Source: Streptosporangiaceae bacterium (GTDB lineage: Bacteria > Actinomycetota > Actinomycetes > Streptosporangiales > Streptosporangiaceae). Taken from it: 17,473 nucleotides of DNA. Shown in pieces: positions 1-7,073 of the stretch. The number at the start of each line of letters is the position of its first letter. Position 1 is the stretch's first letter. Under the pieces are notes generated by a model. It searched no databases, was not told where the DNA came from, and saw only the letters and a list, made by a program, of their open reading frames with translations. Made by a program: the position numbers and the translations under genes. The stretch spans positions 1-17,473 of the forward strand of contig JAICWX010000185.1 in NCBI GenBank assembly GCA_025934635.1, read 5' to 3'.

Positions 1-1
1 C

Positions 2-1660
2 CTGCTGGCCAGCGACGACCCGCGGGACGAACGGGCCCTGGACGCCATCCGCCGGGCACTGCCCGCGGTGGGGTACCGGCTGACCCGGACGGGCGTGCGG
101 GCCGGCGAATCCCCGGTTGACCGGGTGCTGGCCCGGTCGGAGAGCAAGGCCCGGGCCGCCATCGAGATCCTCGCGGCCGAGTCGGCCGAGCTCGGGTCCG
201 GGCTGCGGGCGCTGGTGCTGTGCGACTTCGAGGACGCCGGCGGGATGCCGCCCGCGGACCTAACGGGTGTCCTGGCGGCCGGGAGCGGCGGGACCCGGCT
301 GGTGCTGGAGACCCTGCTCGGCGACCCGCAGGCGGCCGAGCTCGACCCGGTGCTGCTGACCGGACGGCGCGTCGCGTGCGGCCGGGAGACCGCGCGGCGC
401 CTGATCGCATGGCTCGGCGCCGCCGAGCCGGGCCTAGCCCTGGGCGCGGCGGCCTGGGGCGATGAACTCGTCGAGATCACCGGGCCGACGGGCTGGGAGG
501 CCCGCCGCTACGTGCCGCTCGTCACCCGGTTCCACGCCGAGGGCGGTTCCCGCTGCCTGATCGGGACCCGGGCGCTGCTCGGCGAGGGCTGGGACGCCCC
601 GGCCGTCAACGTCGTGATCGACCTGACCGCGGCCACCACCCCGACGTCGGTGGTCCAGGCCCGCGGCCGGGCGCTGCGGCTCGACGCGGGCTGGCCGGGC
701 AAGGTGGCGGACAACTGGGCGGTAGTCTGCGTGACCGGCGACCATCCCAAGGGCGCCGCCGACTTCGACCGCTTCGCCCGCAAGCACGACCGCTACTTCG
801 CCCTGGCCGCCTCCGGCGACATCGTCTCCGGCGTCGCCCACGTCGACCCGCGCCTGTCCCCCTACGCCCCGCCGCCGGAGGCGGAGTTCGATGCGCTGAA
901 CGCCGCCATGCTCCAGCGCCCGGCCGAACGGGACGCGGCCCGCGAGCGCTGGGCCATCGGCACGCCCTACGCCGACGAGCCGGTGGCCACGGTCACGATC
1001 ACCGCGCGGCGTTCCCTGGGCCTGCCGGCCCGGGTGGCCCGGCCGATAACCAGCCCGCGCCCGGCCTGGGTCAGCTGGGTCGGCTGGGCCTCCGTCGTGA
1101 CGCTCATCGGCCTGGCCCTAACCGCGCGGACCGCCGCCCGGCTCGCCGCGGCGCCTGCTAGCGGCAGCCTGGACGACCTGGCAGCGGCCACGGCCGACGC
1201 GCTGCAGGCCGCCGGGCTGACCAGCCGGGGCGGCGACGCGGTTCGGATCGAGGCCCAGCCCGACGGCAGCTACCGGGCCCGCCTCCAGGAGGTCCCGGCG
1301 GCGGAGTCGGCACTGTTCGCCGAGGCCCTGGAGGAGGTGCTGTCCCCGCTGAGCCAGCCGCGCTACGTTATCCCGCGGCTGATCCTGGCTCCCCTGCCGA
1401 GCCGGGCCGCAGCCACCCGGCTGGCCTTCCGCCGCCTGCTCACCGGGCACGTACCCGCCACCGTCGTCTACCATGCCGTGCCCACGGCGCTGAGCGGCAA
1501 CAAGAAGCTGGCCACCGCGTTCGAGCGGGCCTGGAATACCCGGGTCGGGCCGGGTGCCGTCGTGTACGCGGGCTCGCCCGAGGGCGCCGGCATCCTGGCC
1601 GCCCAGCGCGGCGACGACCCGTTCGCCCTCACCACCCAGATCCGCACCCTGTGGCACTAG
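2..1660 (+). CDS. SF2 (DEAD/DEAH-type) helicase, C-terminal part; gene runs off the left edge
   Basis: The frame is open from the first bases of the window, so the true start and the N-terminal ATPase domain (Walker A, DEAD/DEAH) lie outside. The visible part has the second RecA-like domain of a superfamily 2 helicase: a motif V-like GTRALLGEGWDAP followed by a motif VI-like QARGRALR (bases 656-679), whose arginines normally serve as arginine fingers for ATP hydrolysis. Downstream are about 280 further residues without a motif I recognise. They include a hydrophobic stretch rich in W, V, L and A (about bases 1067-1130) that might be a membrane segment or a buried helix. The likely role is ATP-driven nucleic-acid remodelling; the substrate is unknown. 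The gene is convergent with the LigD-polymerase gene, with a 28-base gap and no clear hairpin terminator. The GTG at base 68 is only the first in-frame start in view, not the real start. Confidence 0.8.
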   Translation: MLASDDPRDERALDAIRRALPAVGYRLTRTGVRAGESPVDRVLARSESKARAAIEILAAESAELGSGLRALVLCDFEDAGGMPPADLTGVLAAGSGGTRLVLETLLGDPQAAELDPVLLTGRRVACGRETARRLIAWLGAAEPGLALGAAAWGDELVEITGPTGWEARRYVPLVTRFHAEGGSRCLIGTRALLGEGWDAPAVNVVIDLTAATTPTSVVQARGRALRLDAGWPGKVADNWAVVCVTGDHPKGAADFDRFARKHDRYFALAASGDIVSGVAHVDPRLSPYAPPPEAEFDALNAAMLQRPAERDAARERWAIGTPYADEPVATVTITARRSLGLPARVARPITSPRPAWVSWVGWASVVTLIGLALTARTAARLAAAPASGSLDDLAAATADALQAAGLTSRGGDAVRIEAQPDGSYRARLQEVPAAESALFAEALEEVLSPLSQPRYVIPRLILAPLPSRAAATRLAFRRLLTGHVPATVVYHAVPTALSGNKKLATAFERAWNTRVGPGAVVYAGSPEGAGILAAQRGDDPFALTTQIRTLWH

Positions 1661-1688
1661 AGCCGCTGGGGAGGTGGCGGGCTGGGGG

Positions 1689-2588
1689 TTAGGCGGTTAG
1701 GAGGGGGGCGAAGAGGTCGCCGTGGGCTTCTACGCGGGACAGGGTGTCGGCGGCGGTGAAGAAGAGGTCTTGGGGTTGGTGGCAGGACTCTACTTCGTCC
1801 CAGGTGATGGGGGTGGAGACGGTGGGGAACTGGCGGGCGCGCAGGGAGTAGGGGGCGATGGTGGTCTTGGAGCCGTTGTTCTGGCTCCAGTCGATGAGGA
1901 CCTTGCCGGCCCGGAGCTTCCTGGTCATGCGGGACAGGGCCAGGTCGGGGTGGGAGCGCTCGAGGCGTTCGGCGTAGGCCTTGGCCTGGTCGCTGGCCTG
2001 CTCGGCGGTGATGCCGGCGACGGTGGCGTAGAGCTGCAGGCCCTTGCCGCCGGAGGTCTTGGCCAGCGGGGCGAGGCCGTCGGCCTCCAGCAGCGGGCGC
2101 AGCAGGCAGGCGACCTGGCAGCATTCCACCACGTTGGCCGGGGGGCCCGGGTCCAGGTCGAAGACCAGCAGGTCAGGCTCGCGCACACGGGGCAGTCGCC
2201 ACTGCGGGACGTGCAGTTCCAGGCCGGCCAGGTTGGCCGCCCAGATCAGCGCGGGCAGGTCGTCGACGACCAGGTAGGTGACGCTGGGGCCGCGGGCCCG
2301 GGAGCTTTCCGACTCGACGGTGGCGGTGCGGATCCAGTCCGGCCGGTGGGCGGTGACGTGCTTCTGGAAGAAGGCCTGGCCGTCCACGCCCTCGGGGTAG
2401 CGCTTGAGGGTGAGCGGGCGGCCCGCGATGTGCGGCAGCAGGAAGGGAGCCACCCGCTGGTAGTAGTCGAGCACCTCGGCCTTGGTGAAGCCGCTGTCCG
2501 GGTAGAGCACCTTGGCCAGGTTGGTCAGCGTCAGCGTCCGGTCGTCCACCTGGACGGCGACCTTCTGATCAGGACTCACGAACCACAT
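1689..2588 (-). CDS. LigD-type DNA polymerase/primase domain protein (NHEJ)
   Basis: This 299-residue protein is a stand-alone LigD polymerase domain of the archaeo-eukaryotic primase fold. In bacterial non-homologous end joining this domain adds (ribo)nucleotides at broken ends before ligation. Visible landmarks are the N-terminal LTLTNLAKVLYP, KRYPEGVDGQAFFQKH, the metal-binding D144-L-D146 in VFDLDPGP, the SGGKG phosphate loop at 179-183, and the third catalytic Asp, D233, in IDWSQNNGSKTTIAPYSLR. All three acidic residues are present, so it looks active. Residue 185 is Gln where several LigD proteins have His after SGxKGL; I recall Gln in other actinomycete homologues, so I do not read it as damage. 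The start overlaps the end of the upstream ligase gene by 20 bases in another frame, which suggests translational coupling. Together the two genes have the PE-ligase-polymerase order of the single Pseudomonas LigD protein, split in two. Confidence 0.93.
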   Translation of the reverse strand: MWFVSPDQKVAVQVDDRTLTLTNLAKVLYPDSGFTKAEVLDYYQRVAPFLLPHIAGRPLTLKRYPEGVDGQAFFQKHVTAHRPDWIRTATVESESSRARGPSVTYLVVDDLPALIWAANLAGLELHVPQWRLPRVREPDLLVFDLDPGPPANVVECCQVACLLRPLLEADGLAPLAKTSGGKGLQLYATVAGITAEQASDQAKAYAERLERSHPDLALSRMTRKLRAGKVLIDWSQNNGSKTTIAPYSLRARQFPTVSTPITWDEVESCHQPQDLFFTAADTLSRVEAHGDLFAPLLTA

Positions 2589-4101
2589 CCGCGGGGTCTA
2601 TGTCTTCGCGCAGGCCCTTGTAGACCGGGGCGCGCATCCGCCCGGCCTTGGTCCACCGGTCGAAGGCCACCTCGATCACCAGCCGGGGCTCTACCCAGAC
2701 GGCGGTGCGGGCATACATCTGCGGCACCGGCCCGTCGAACGGAGATGACCGCCGGCGCAGCGGTTCCAGCCGGTCGCTCAGCATGCGCAGCGTATCGGCG
2801 TTGAAGCCGGTGCCGACGTGGCCGGCGTAGAGCAGGCCGGAGTCGTCGTGCACCCCGATCAGCAGCGAGCCGACCAGCCCGGCGCGGTTCCCCTGGCCCG
2901 GCTTGTAGCCGGCTACCACCGCCTCCTGGCTCAGGTGGTTCTTGATCTTGCGCCAGTCGCTGGTCCGGGCCCCGGGCTGGTACCGCGAGGCCAGCCGCTT
3001 GGCCACTATGCCTTCCATGCCGTGCTCGGCCGAGACCGACTGGACCGCGGCGAAGTCCTCGCCGGGGAAGGTCGGCGGGGTCTGCCAGTACGAGCCGGCC
3101 AGCTCGAGTGACTCGAGCAGCTCGCGGCGCTCGGAGTAGGGCAGGTCGAGCAGCGGCCGGCCGTCCAGCTGGAGCAGGTCGAAGACCAGGTAGGTGACCG
3201 GGTTCTGGCCGGCCAGCAGCCGGGCCGCCGAAGGATCGCTGACGTGCATGCGCGGCTGCAGCGCCTCGAACTCGGGCCAGCCGTCCGGGCCGAACACCAC
3301 GATCTCCCCGTCCAGCACCAGCTGCTTGCGGTCGGTGCCGCGGCCCAGGCCGGCCAGTTCCGGGTAGGTGGCGGTGATGTCGCGTTCGGTCCGGGACATC
3401 AGGCGCACCTGGCCGCGCTCGACGAACGCCAGCGCGCGGACGCCGTCCCACTTCAGCTCCAGCGCCCAGGCCCCGTTGTCCGGCGGCGGCACCGACGTCA
3501 GCGTGGCCAGCATCGGCCGCAGGCCCGGCGGGAGCGGCTGGCGCTCCCGGTGCATCATCCACTGTTTCCCCCCGGTCTGGAACAACGTGTAGCCCCCCGT
3601 CACCCGCTGCCCGTGCAGCCTGATCTTGACCTCGCGTTTCGTCCACTTGAGGGTCTCGTAACGGCCGTGATCCCAGATCGTCATCGAGCCCGCCCCGTAC
3701 TCCCCGCGCGGGATCTGCCCCTCGAAGGTCCCGTATTCCAGCGGGTGGTCCTCGGTGTGCACGGCCAGGTGGTTCACGGCCGGGTCGTCCGGCACTCCCT
3801 TCGGCACCGCCCAGGACACCAGCACCCCGTCGCGCTCGAGCCGGACGTCGTAGTGCAGCCGCCGGGCGTGGTGCTCCTGGATGACGAACGTGCCGCCGTC
3901 CGGGTTTTCCCCGGTCGGGACAGACTCGGCGGGCACCGGTTCTGGGGTGCGGGCCGGGTCGCGCTTGTCCCGGTATTCCCGCAGCTTGTCGGCGTCCACG
4001 CCAGGGTTTCTACCCGGGTTGGCGGGGGCGAGAACGGGGTAGCCCGACCCGTTCGGTGCCTGGGTTTTGATCTTTTGGTTGGTTACAAGTGTTTCCGACA
4101 T
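2569..4101 (-). CDS. LigD-type 3'-phosphoesterase / ATP-dependent DNA ligase
   Basis: This 510-residue protein has two domains. Residues 40-190 are a LigD phosphoesterase domain that trims 3' ends. It has KRDPARTPEP, QEHHARRLHYDVRLE (H77, H83, D85, R87) and EDHPLEY (H119, Y123), matching His42, His48, Asp50, Arg52, His84 and Tyr88 of P. aeruginosa LigD. Residues from about 195 form an ATP-dependent ligase: motif I LKWDGVR with adenylated K217, LDGEIVVF (motif III), EGIVAKR (IV), WRKIKN (V), then an OB fold ending in RWTKAGRMRAPVYKGLRED (VI). Catalytic residues are intact. The expected role is sealing of double-strand breaks in Ku-dependent end joining; no ku gene is in the window. The first about 40 residues are a polar extension. 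Shine-Dalgarno pairing before the ATG is weak; the upstream DNA is AT-rich with a TAATTT hexamer 11 bases before the start. The polymerase gene follows with a 20-base overlap. Confidence 0.94.
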   Translation of the reverse strand: MSETLVTNQKIKTQAPNGSGYPVLAPANPGRNPGVDADKLREYRDKRDPARTPEPVPAESVPTGENPDGGTFVIQEHHARRLHYDVRLERDGVLVSWAVPKGVPDDPAVNHLAVHTEDHPLEYGTFEGQIPRGEYGAGSMTIWDHGRYETLKWTKREVKIRLHGQRVTGGYTLFQTGGKQWMMHRERQPLPPGLRPMLATLTSVPPPDNGAWALELKWDGVRALAFVERGQVRLMSRTERDITATYPELAGLGRGTDRKQLVLDGEIVVFGPDGWPEFEALQPRMHVSDPSAARLLAGQNPVTYLVFDLLQLDGRPLLDLPYSERRELLESLELAGSYWQTPPTFPGEDFAAVQSVSAEHGMEGIVAKRLASRYQPGARTSDWRKIKNHLSQEAVVAGYKPGQGNRAGLVGSLLIGVHDDSGLLYAGHVGTGFNADTLRMLSDRLEPLRRRSSPFDGPVPQMYARTAVWVEPRLVIEVAFDRWTKAGRMRAPVYKGLREDIDPADVVRES

Positions 4102-4157
4102 TGCCTAGTTGTAAATTAAGGTTGTAGGGAATGTGGTAAACGGCGGAAGGAGCACGG
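4102..4157. promoter_or_regulatory. Divergent promoter region between the ligase gene and the TSUP permease gene
   Basis: This 56-base gap between two divergent genes is clearly more AT-rich than its surroundings. TAAATT at 4112-4117 (plus) and TAATTT at 4113-4118 (minus) overlap and could each serve as a -10 hexamer. Neither has a good TTGACA at the right distance, so the exact promoters are uncertain. GGAAGGAG just before the permease start is a good ribosome binding site. Confidence 0.4.
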
Positions 4158-5111
4158 ATGGGGCTCAGCCTCTATGTCGTCCTCGGCAGCGCGGTGGTCG
4201 GGCTGCTGGTCGGGCTGACCGGAGCCGGCGGCGGCGCCCTGATGACGCCGATGCTCATCTTGCTGTTCTCGGTCAAGCCGTCCGCGGCCATCTCCAGCGA
4301 CCTGGTCGCCGCGGTGGTGATGCGGCCGGTCGGCGCCGCCGTTCACCTGCACAAGGGCACGGTGAACCTGCGCATGGTGGGGCTGATGACGCTCGGCTCG
4401 GTGCCGATGGCGTTCCTCGGCTCGTTCCTGCTCCGCGAGATGGGCGACAGCAGCTCCGGTCAGGCCAACGTCGAGATCTTGCTGGGGGCGGCGCTGCTGA
4501 TCGGCGCGTCGGCCATGGTGTTCCGGTACATCCTGGACCGGCGGTCCGGCCGGGCGCGGACCGGGAAGATCGCCGAGGTCACCCTGCGGCCGGTCCCGAC
4601 CGTGCTGATCGGCATGGTGGGCGGCCTGATCGTCGGCATCACGTCGGTCGGCGCCGGTTCCCTGATGATCATCCTGCTGCTGTTCACGTACCCGCTGCTC
4701 AGCGCGGGCCAGCTGGTCGGGACCGACCTGACCCAGGCGGTGCCGCTGACGGCGGCGGCGGCGCTCGGCGCGCTGACGTTCGGGCACGTGGAGTTCGGCG
4801 TGACCGCCTCGATCATCGCCGGCAGCGTGCCCGCGGTGTTGATCGGCTCGCTGCTCTCGTCCCGGGCGCCGGACAAGTACATCAGGCCCGCCATCACCTT
4901 CGTGATCTTCGCGTCCGGGCTGAAGTACGTCGGCGTGCCCACCTACCCGCTGGGCTTCGTGATGGGCGGCATCCTGGTCATCGGGGCCGGTTACGGGCTG
5001 TACCGGCTGCGGGCCCGGCACCACGGCGAGAGCCCGGCCGCGGCCCGGAAGCCCGCCCCCGCGCTGGCAGAGGAGGCTCCCGGGCCGCTGGACGACGTCC
5101 CGGTCCGCTAG
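4158..5111 (+). CDS. TSUP (TauE/SafE) family membrane permease
   Basis: This 317-residue protein is made mostly of hydrophobic helices and fits the TauE/SafE (TSUP) family, whose members export or import small organic or sulfur anions such as sulfite and sulfoacetate. The family's two-fold internal repeat is visible: GLLVGLTGAGGGALMTPML near residues 12-31 and GLIVGITSVGAGSLMIILL near 155-175, each in a predicted membrane segment. The last about 40 residues (after YRLRARHHGES) are polar and Ala/Pro-rich and probably cytoplasmic. The ATG has a GGAAGGAG ribosome binding site about 7 bases upstream. No sulfur-metabolism gene lies next to it, so the substrate cannot be inferred. Its stop codon shares a CTAG palindrome with the stop of the convergent gene. 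Confidence 0.9.
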   Translation: MGLSLYVVLGSAVVGLLVGLTGAGGGALMTPMLILLFSVKPSAAISSDLVAAVVMRPVGAAVHLHKGTVNLRMVGLMTLGSVPMAFLGSFLLREMGDSSSGQANVEILLGAALLIGASAMVFRYILDRRSGRARTGKIAEVTLRPVPTVLIGMVGGLIVGITSVGAGSLMIILLLFTYPLLSAGQLVGTDLTQAVPLTAAAALGALTFGHVEFGVTASIIAGSVPAVLIGSLLSSRAPDKYIRPAITFVIFASGLKYVGVPTYPLGFVMGGILVIGAGYGLYRLRARHHGESPAAARKPAPALAEEAPGPLDDVPVR

Positions 5112-5551
5112 CCGGCGTACTTCTGCACCAGCGCGCCGAGGGCGGGCAGCGCCGCCGTGACGTGCTTGGCGGCGCCGCCGCGGATGGAGCGGTAGGCCTT
5201 CTGGATGGTCGGCCGGGTGGAGTGCTCGGCGTGCGCGTCGGTCACCGACAGCAGCGCCTCGGACACCTCCTCGTCGTGCTTGACCAGGTAATCGCCGAAG
5301 GCACCGGCGCCGGAAGCGGTGAAGTCGGCCCAGAACGGCTCGAGCTTGACCACCATCTCGGGGGCCAGCGTCTCCACCATGCCGTGGATGTAACCGGAGG
5401 CAAACGTGTTGGCGGTCTTGTAGGCGAGCTTGACCGCGGTGCCGGAGATTCCGGACTTGCTCGACACCTCATCGTGGATCAGCGTGACGCAGTCGTCCAC
5501 GACGTGAGGCTGGGTCTCCGGGGTCAGCAGGGTCTGCTGCAGGGTAGCCAT
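5108..5551 (-). CDS. Small conserved actinobacterial protein, DUF6918-like
   Basis: This 147-residue protein has no signal peptide and no membrane segment. The sequence is largely helical, with LTPETQPHVVDDCVTLIHDEV at the N-terminus, a central KLEPFWADF and a C-terminal GGAAKHVTAALPALGALVQKY. It resembles what I remember of a widespread actinobacterial family of unknown function (DUF6918); that assignment comes from memory and is tentative. The ATG is preceded by a strong AAGGAG at 5557-5562. The gene is convergent with the permease and divergent from murA. I can give it no function. Confidence 0.82.
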   Translation of the reverse strand: MATLQQTLLTPETQPHVVDDCVTLIHDEVSSKSGISGTAVKLAYKTANTFASGYIHGMVETLAPEMVVKLEPFWADFTASGAGAFGDYLVKHDEEVSEALLSVTDAHAEHSTRPTIQKAYRSIRGGAAKHVTAALPALGALVQKYAG

Positions 5552-5594
5552 GAAGTCTCCTTAGGCAAATTCAACGAGTAGTGACGCGTGCCGC

Positions 5595-5631
5595 GGGGAG
5601 CCCCGGCCCAGGCGACACTGCCTGGCTCCCC
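5595..5631. other. Bulged hairpin in the DUF6918-like / murA intergenic region
   Basis: An outer stem GGGGAG (5595-5600) / CTCCCC (5626-5631) and an inner stem CCAGGC (5608-5613) / GCCTGG (5620-5625) can pair around a GACACT loop, with a 7-base bulge on the left arm. It lies between two divergent genes, so it is not an end-of-gene terminator. It could be a leader structure, an operator or chance in GC-rich DNA. Confidence 0.35.
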
Positions 5632-5723
5632 CCTAGGCCGAACCAAATTAGCGCACCGGAATGCCGCCTGTACCCCGAGTTCTCCCGTTGTTACTTCGGC
5701 CGGCAGCACGCGCGGGCACCGCC

Positions 5724-5736
5724 TACAGTGGTCGGC
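5724..5736 (+). promoter_or_regulatory. -10 hexamer of a leaderless murA promoter
   Basis: TACAGT at 5724-5729 fits the actinobacterial TANNNT -10 element and ends 7 bases before the GTG at 5737. Transcription would therefore start at the start codon. No Shine-Dalgarno sequence precedes that GTG. The -35 region is not recognisable. Confidence 0.55.
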
Positions 5737-7035
5737 GTGACGGAAACATGGCAGGTGGAACCGTCGGGGCCGCTGCGCGGCGACATCGGGGTACGCGGGT
5801 CGAAAAACGCGGTGACCAAGCACATGGTGGCCGCCATGCTCGGCGACGGCCCCAGCACCATCAGGAACGCGCCGGAGGTCGGCGACGTCGACATCACGGC
5901 CGCGATGCTCGAAGCGGTCGGCTTCGTGGTCAGCCGGGACGGCGGCGAGATCACCATCGCGCCGAACGGGCGCCTGGAATCACGCGTCCCGGCCGCTTTC
6001 ACCGGCCTGAACCGGATCCCCATCTTGATGCTCGGGCCGCTGCTGCACCGGACCGGGGAGGCGTTCGTCCCGCTGGTGGGCGGGGACCCGATCGGGCGGC
6101 GGCCGGTCGACTTCCACGTGTCCGCGCTGCGCGCGCTGGGGGCCGAGGTCGAGGCGGGCCCGGACGGGATCACCGCGAAGGCATCGCGGCTGCATGGCGC
6201 CCGGATCGACCTGCCCTACCCGAGCGTGGGCGCGACCGAGACCGTGCTGCTGTCCGCGGTGCGGGCCGAGGGCAAGACGGTGCTGCGCAACGCGGCCACC
6301 GAGCCCGAGGTGGTCGAGCTGGCGCTGTTCCTGCAGCGGATGGGCGCGCAGATCGAGCTCAGCCCGGACCGCCGGATCGTGATCGAGGGAGTGCCGCGGC
6401 TGCGCGGCGCGTCCCGGTGGCTGGCCGGCGACCGGCTCGAGGCGTTCTCCTACCTGGCGGCCGGGCTGATCACCCGGGGCGAGGTGCGGGTGCACGGCTG
6501 CCCGCAGGACCGGCTGGTGACCGCGATCACCACGCTGGCCAAGATGGGCGCGCAGATCGACATCACCGACGAGTGGATCACCGCTTCGGCACCGTCGGGG
6601 CTGCGGCCGGCCGCGGTGCACACCGACACCCACCCGGGGTTCATGACCGACTGGCAGCAGCCCCTGATGGTGCTGTTCACCCAGGCCGAGGGCATGTCCG
6701 TGCTGCACGAGACGGTGTTCGAGAACCGGCTGGTGTACGTGCCCGCGCTGCAGAAGATGGGCTGCGAGATCGAGACGTTCGCGGCCTGCCTGGGCGGCGA
6801 GGCGTGCCGGTTCCACGACACCAACTCGGTGCACTCGGCGGTCATCAGGGGCGTGTCCAAGCTGGTCGGGGCGGACGTGACGCTGCCGGACGTGCGGGCC
6901 GGGTTCTCGGCCGTGCTGGCGGCGGCGGTAGCGGACCGGCCGTCGGTGCTGCGCGGCATCCATCACATCGAGCGCGGGTACCACCGGCCGTACGACCAGT
7001 TCGCGTCGCTCGGGCTGACCATCCACCGGGGCTAA
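5737..7035 (+). CDS. murA: UDP-N-acetylglucosamine 1-carboxyvinyltransferase (MurA homologue), Asp at the Cys115 position
   Basis: This cytoplasmic enzyme transfers enolpyruvate from PEP to UDP-GlcNAc, the first committed step of peptidoglycan synthesis. From the GTG at 5737 it has 432 residues, normal for the family. K23-N24 in RGSKNA, R122, FMTDWQQP, ETVFENRLVYVPAL, R387 in DVRAG and R413 in IERGYH match the conserved MurA substrate-binding positions. The loop normally containing Cys115 (GGCAIGARP in E. coli) reads GGDPIGRRP, with D117 in the Cys position. Asp there is known from M. tuberculosis and Chlamydia MurA and gives fosfomycin insensitivity. The frame is open back to 5581, but those 52 residues do not look like MurA and no ribosome binding site supports an earlier start. 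Actinomycetes may carry two MurA paralogues, so this may be a secondary copy; no other cell-wall gene is adjacent. Confidence 0.9.
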   Translation: MTETWQVEPSGPLRGDIGVRGSKNAVTKHMVAAMLGDGPSTIRNAPEVGDVDITAAMLEAVGFVVSRDGGEITIAPNGRLESRVPAAFTGLNRIPILMLGPLLHRTGEAFVPLVGGDPIGRRPVDFHVSALRALGAEVEAGPDGITAKASRLHGARIDLPYPSVGATETVLLSAVRAEGKTVLRNAATEPEVVELALFLQRMGAQIELSPDRRIVIEGVPRLRGASRWLAGDRLEAFSYLAAGLITRGEVRVHGCPQDRLVTAITTLAKMGAQIDITDEWITASAPSGLRPAAVHTDTHPGFMTDWQQPLMVLFTQAEGMSVLHETVFENRLVYVPALQKMGCEIETFAACLGGEACRFHDTNSVHSAVIRGVSKLVGADVTLPDVRAGFSAVLAAAVADRPSVLRGIHHIERGYHRPYDQFASLGLTIHRG

Positions 7036-7061
7036 GAACTTTTAGGAACCGAACGGGTGGC

Positions 7062-7073
7062 TAGGCTGCGGTT
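7062..7073 (+). promoter_or_regulatory. -10 hexamer of a leaderless promoter for the patatin-like gene
   Basis: TAGGCT at 7062-7067 ends 6 bases before the ATG at 7074. No Shine-Dalgarno sequence is present, so the transcript probably starts at the ATG. The 38-base gap after murA means the gene can be expressed independently. Confidence 0.55.

Noticed and set aside
1722..2804. Long plus-strand open frame opposite the LigD genes
   Set aside because: It is glycine-, alanine- and valine-rich with no domain and lies antisense to two genes with intact catalytic motifs. Such frames are common in GC-rich DNA.
5581..5736. Longer N-terminus for MurA
   Set aside because: The 52 extra residues resemble no MurA sequence and contain the intergenic hairpin and the -10 hexamer.
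5980..7026. Long minus-strand open frame opposite murA
   Set aside because: Arg/His/Gln-rich composition typical of an antisense shadow; murA motifs are unambiguous on the plus strand.
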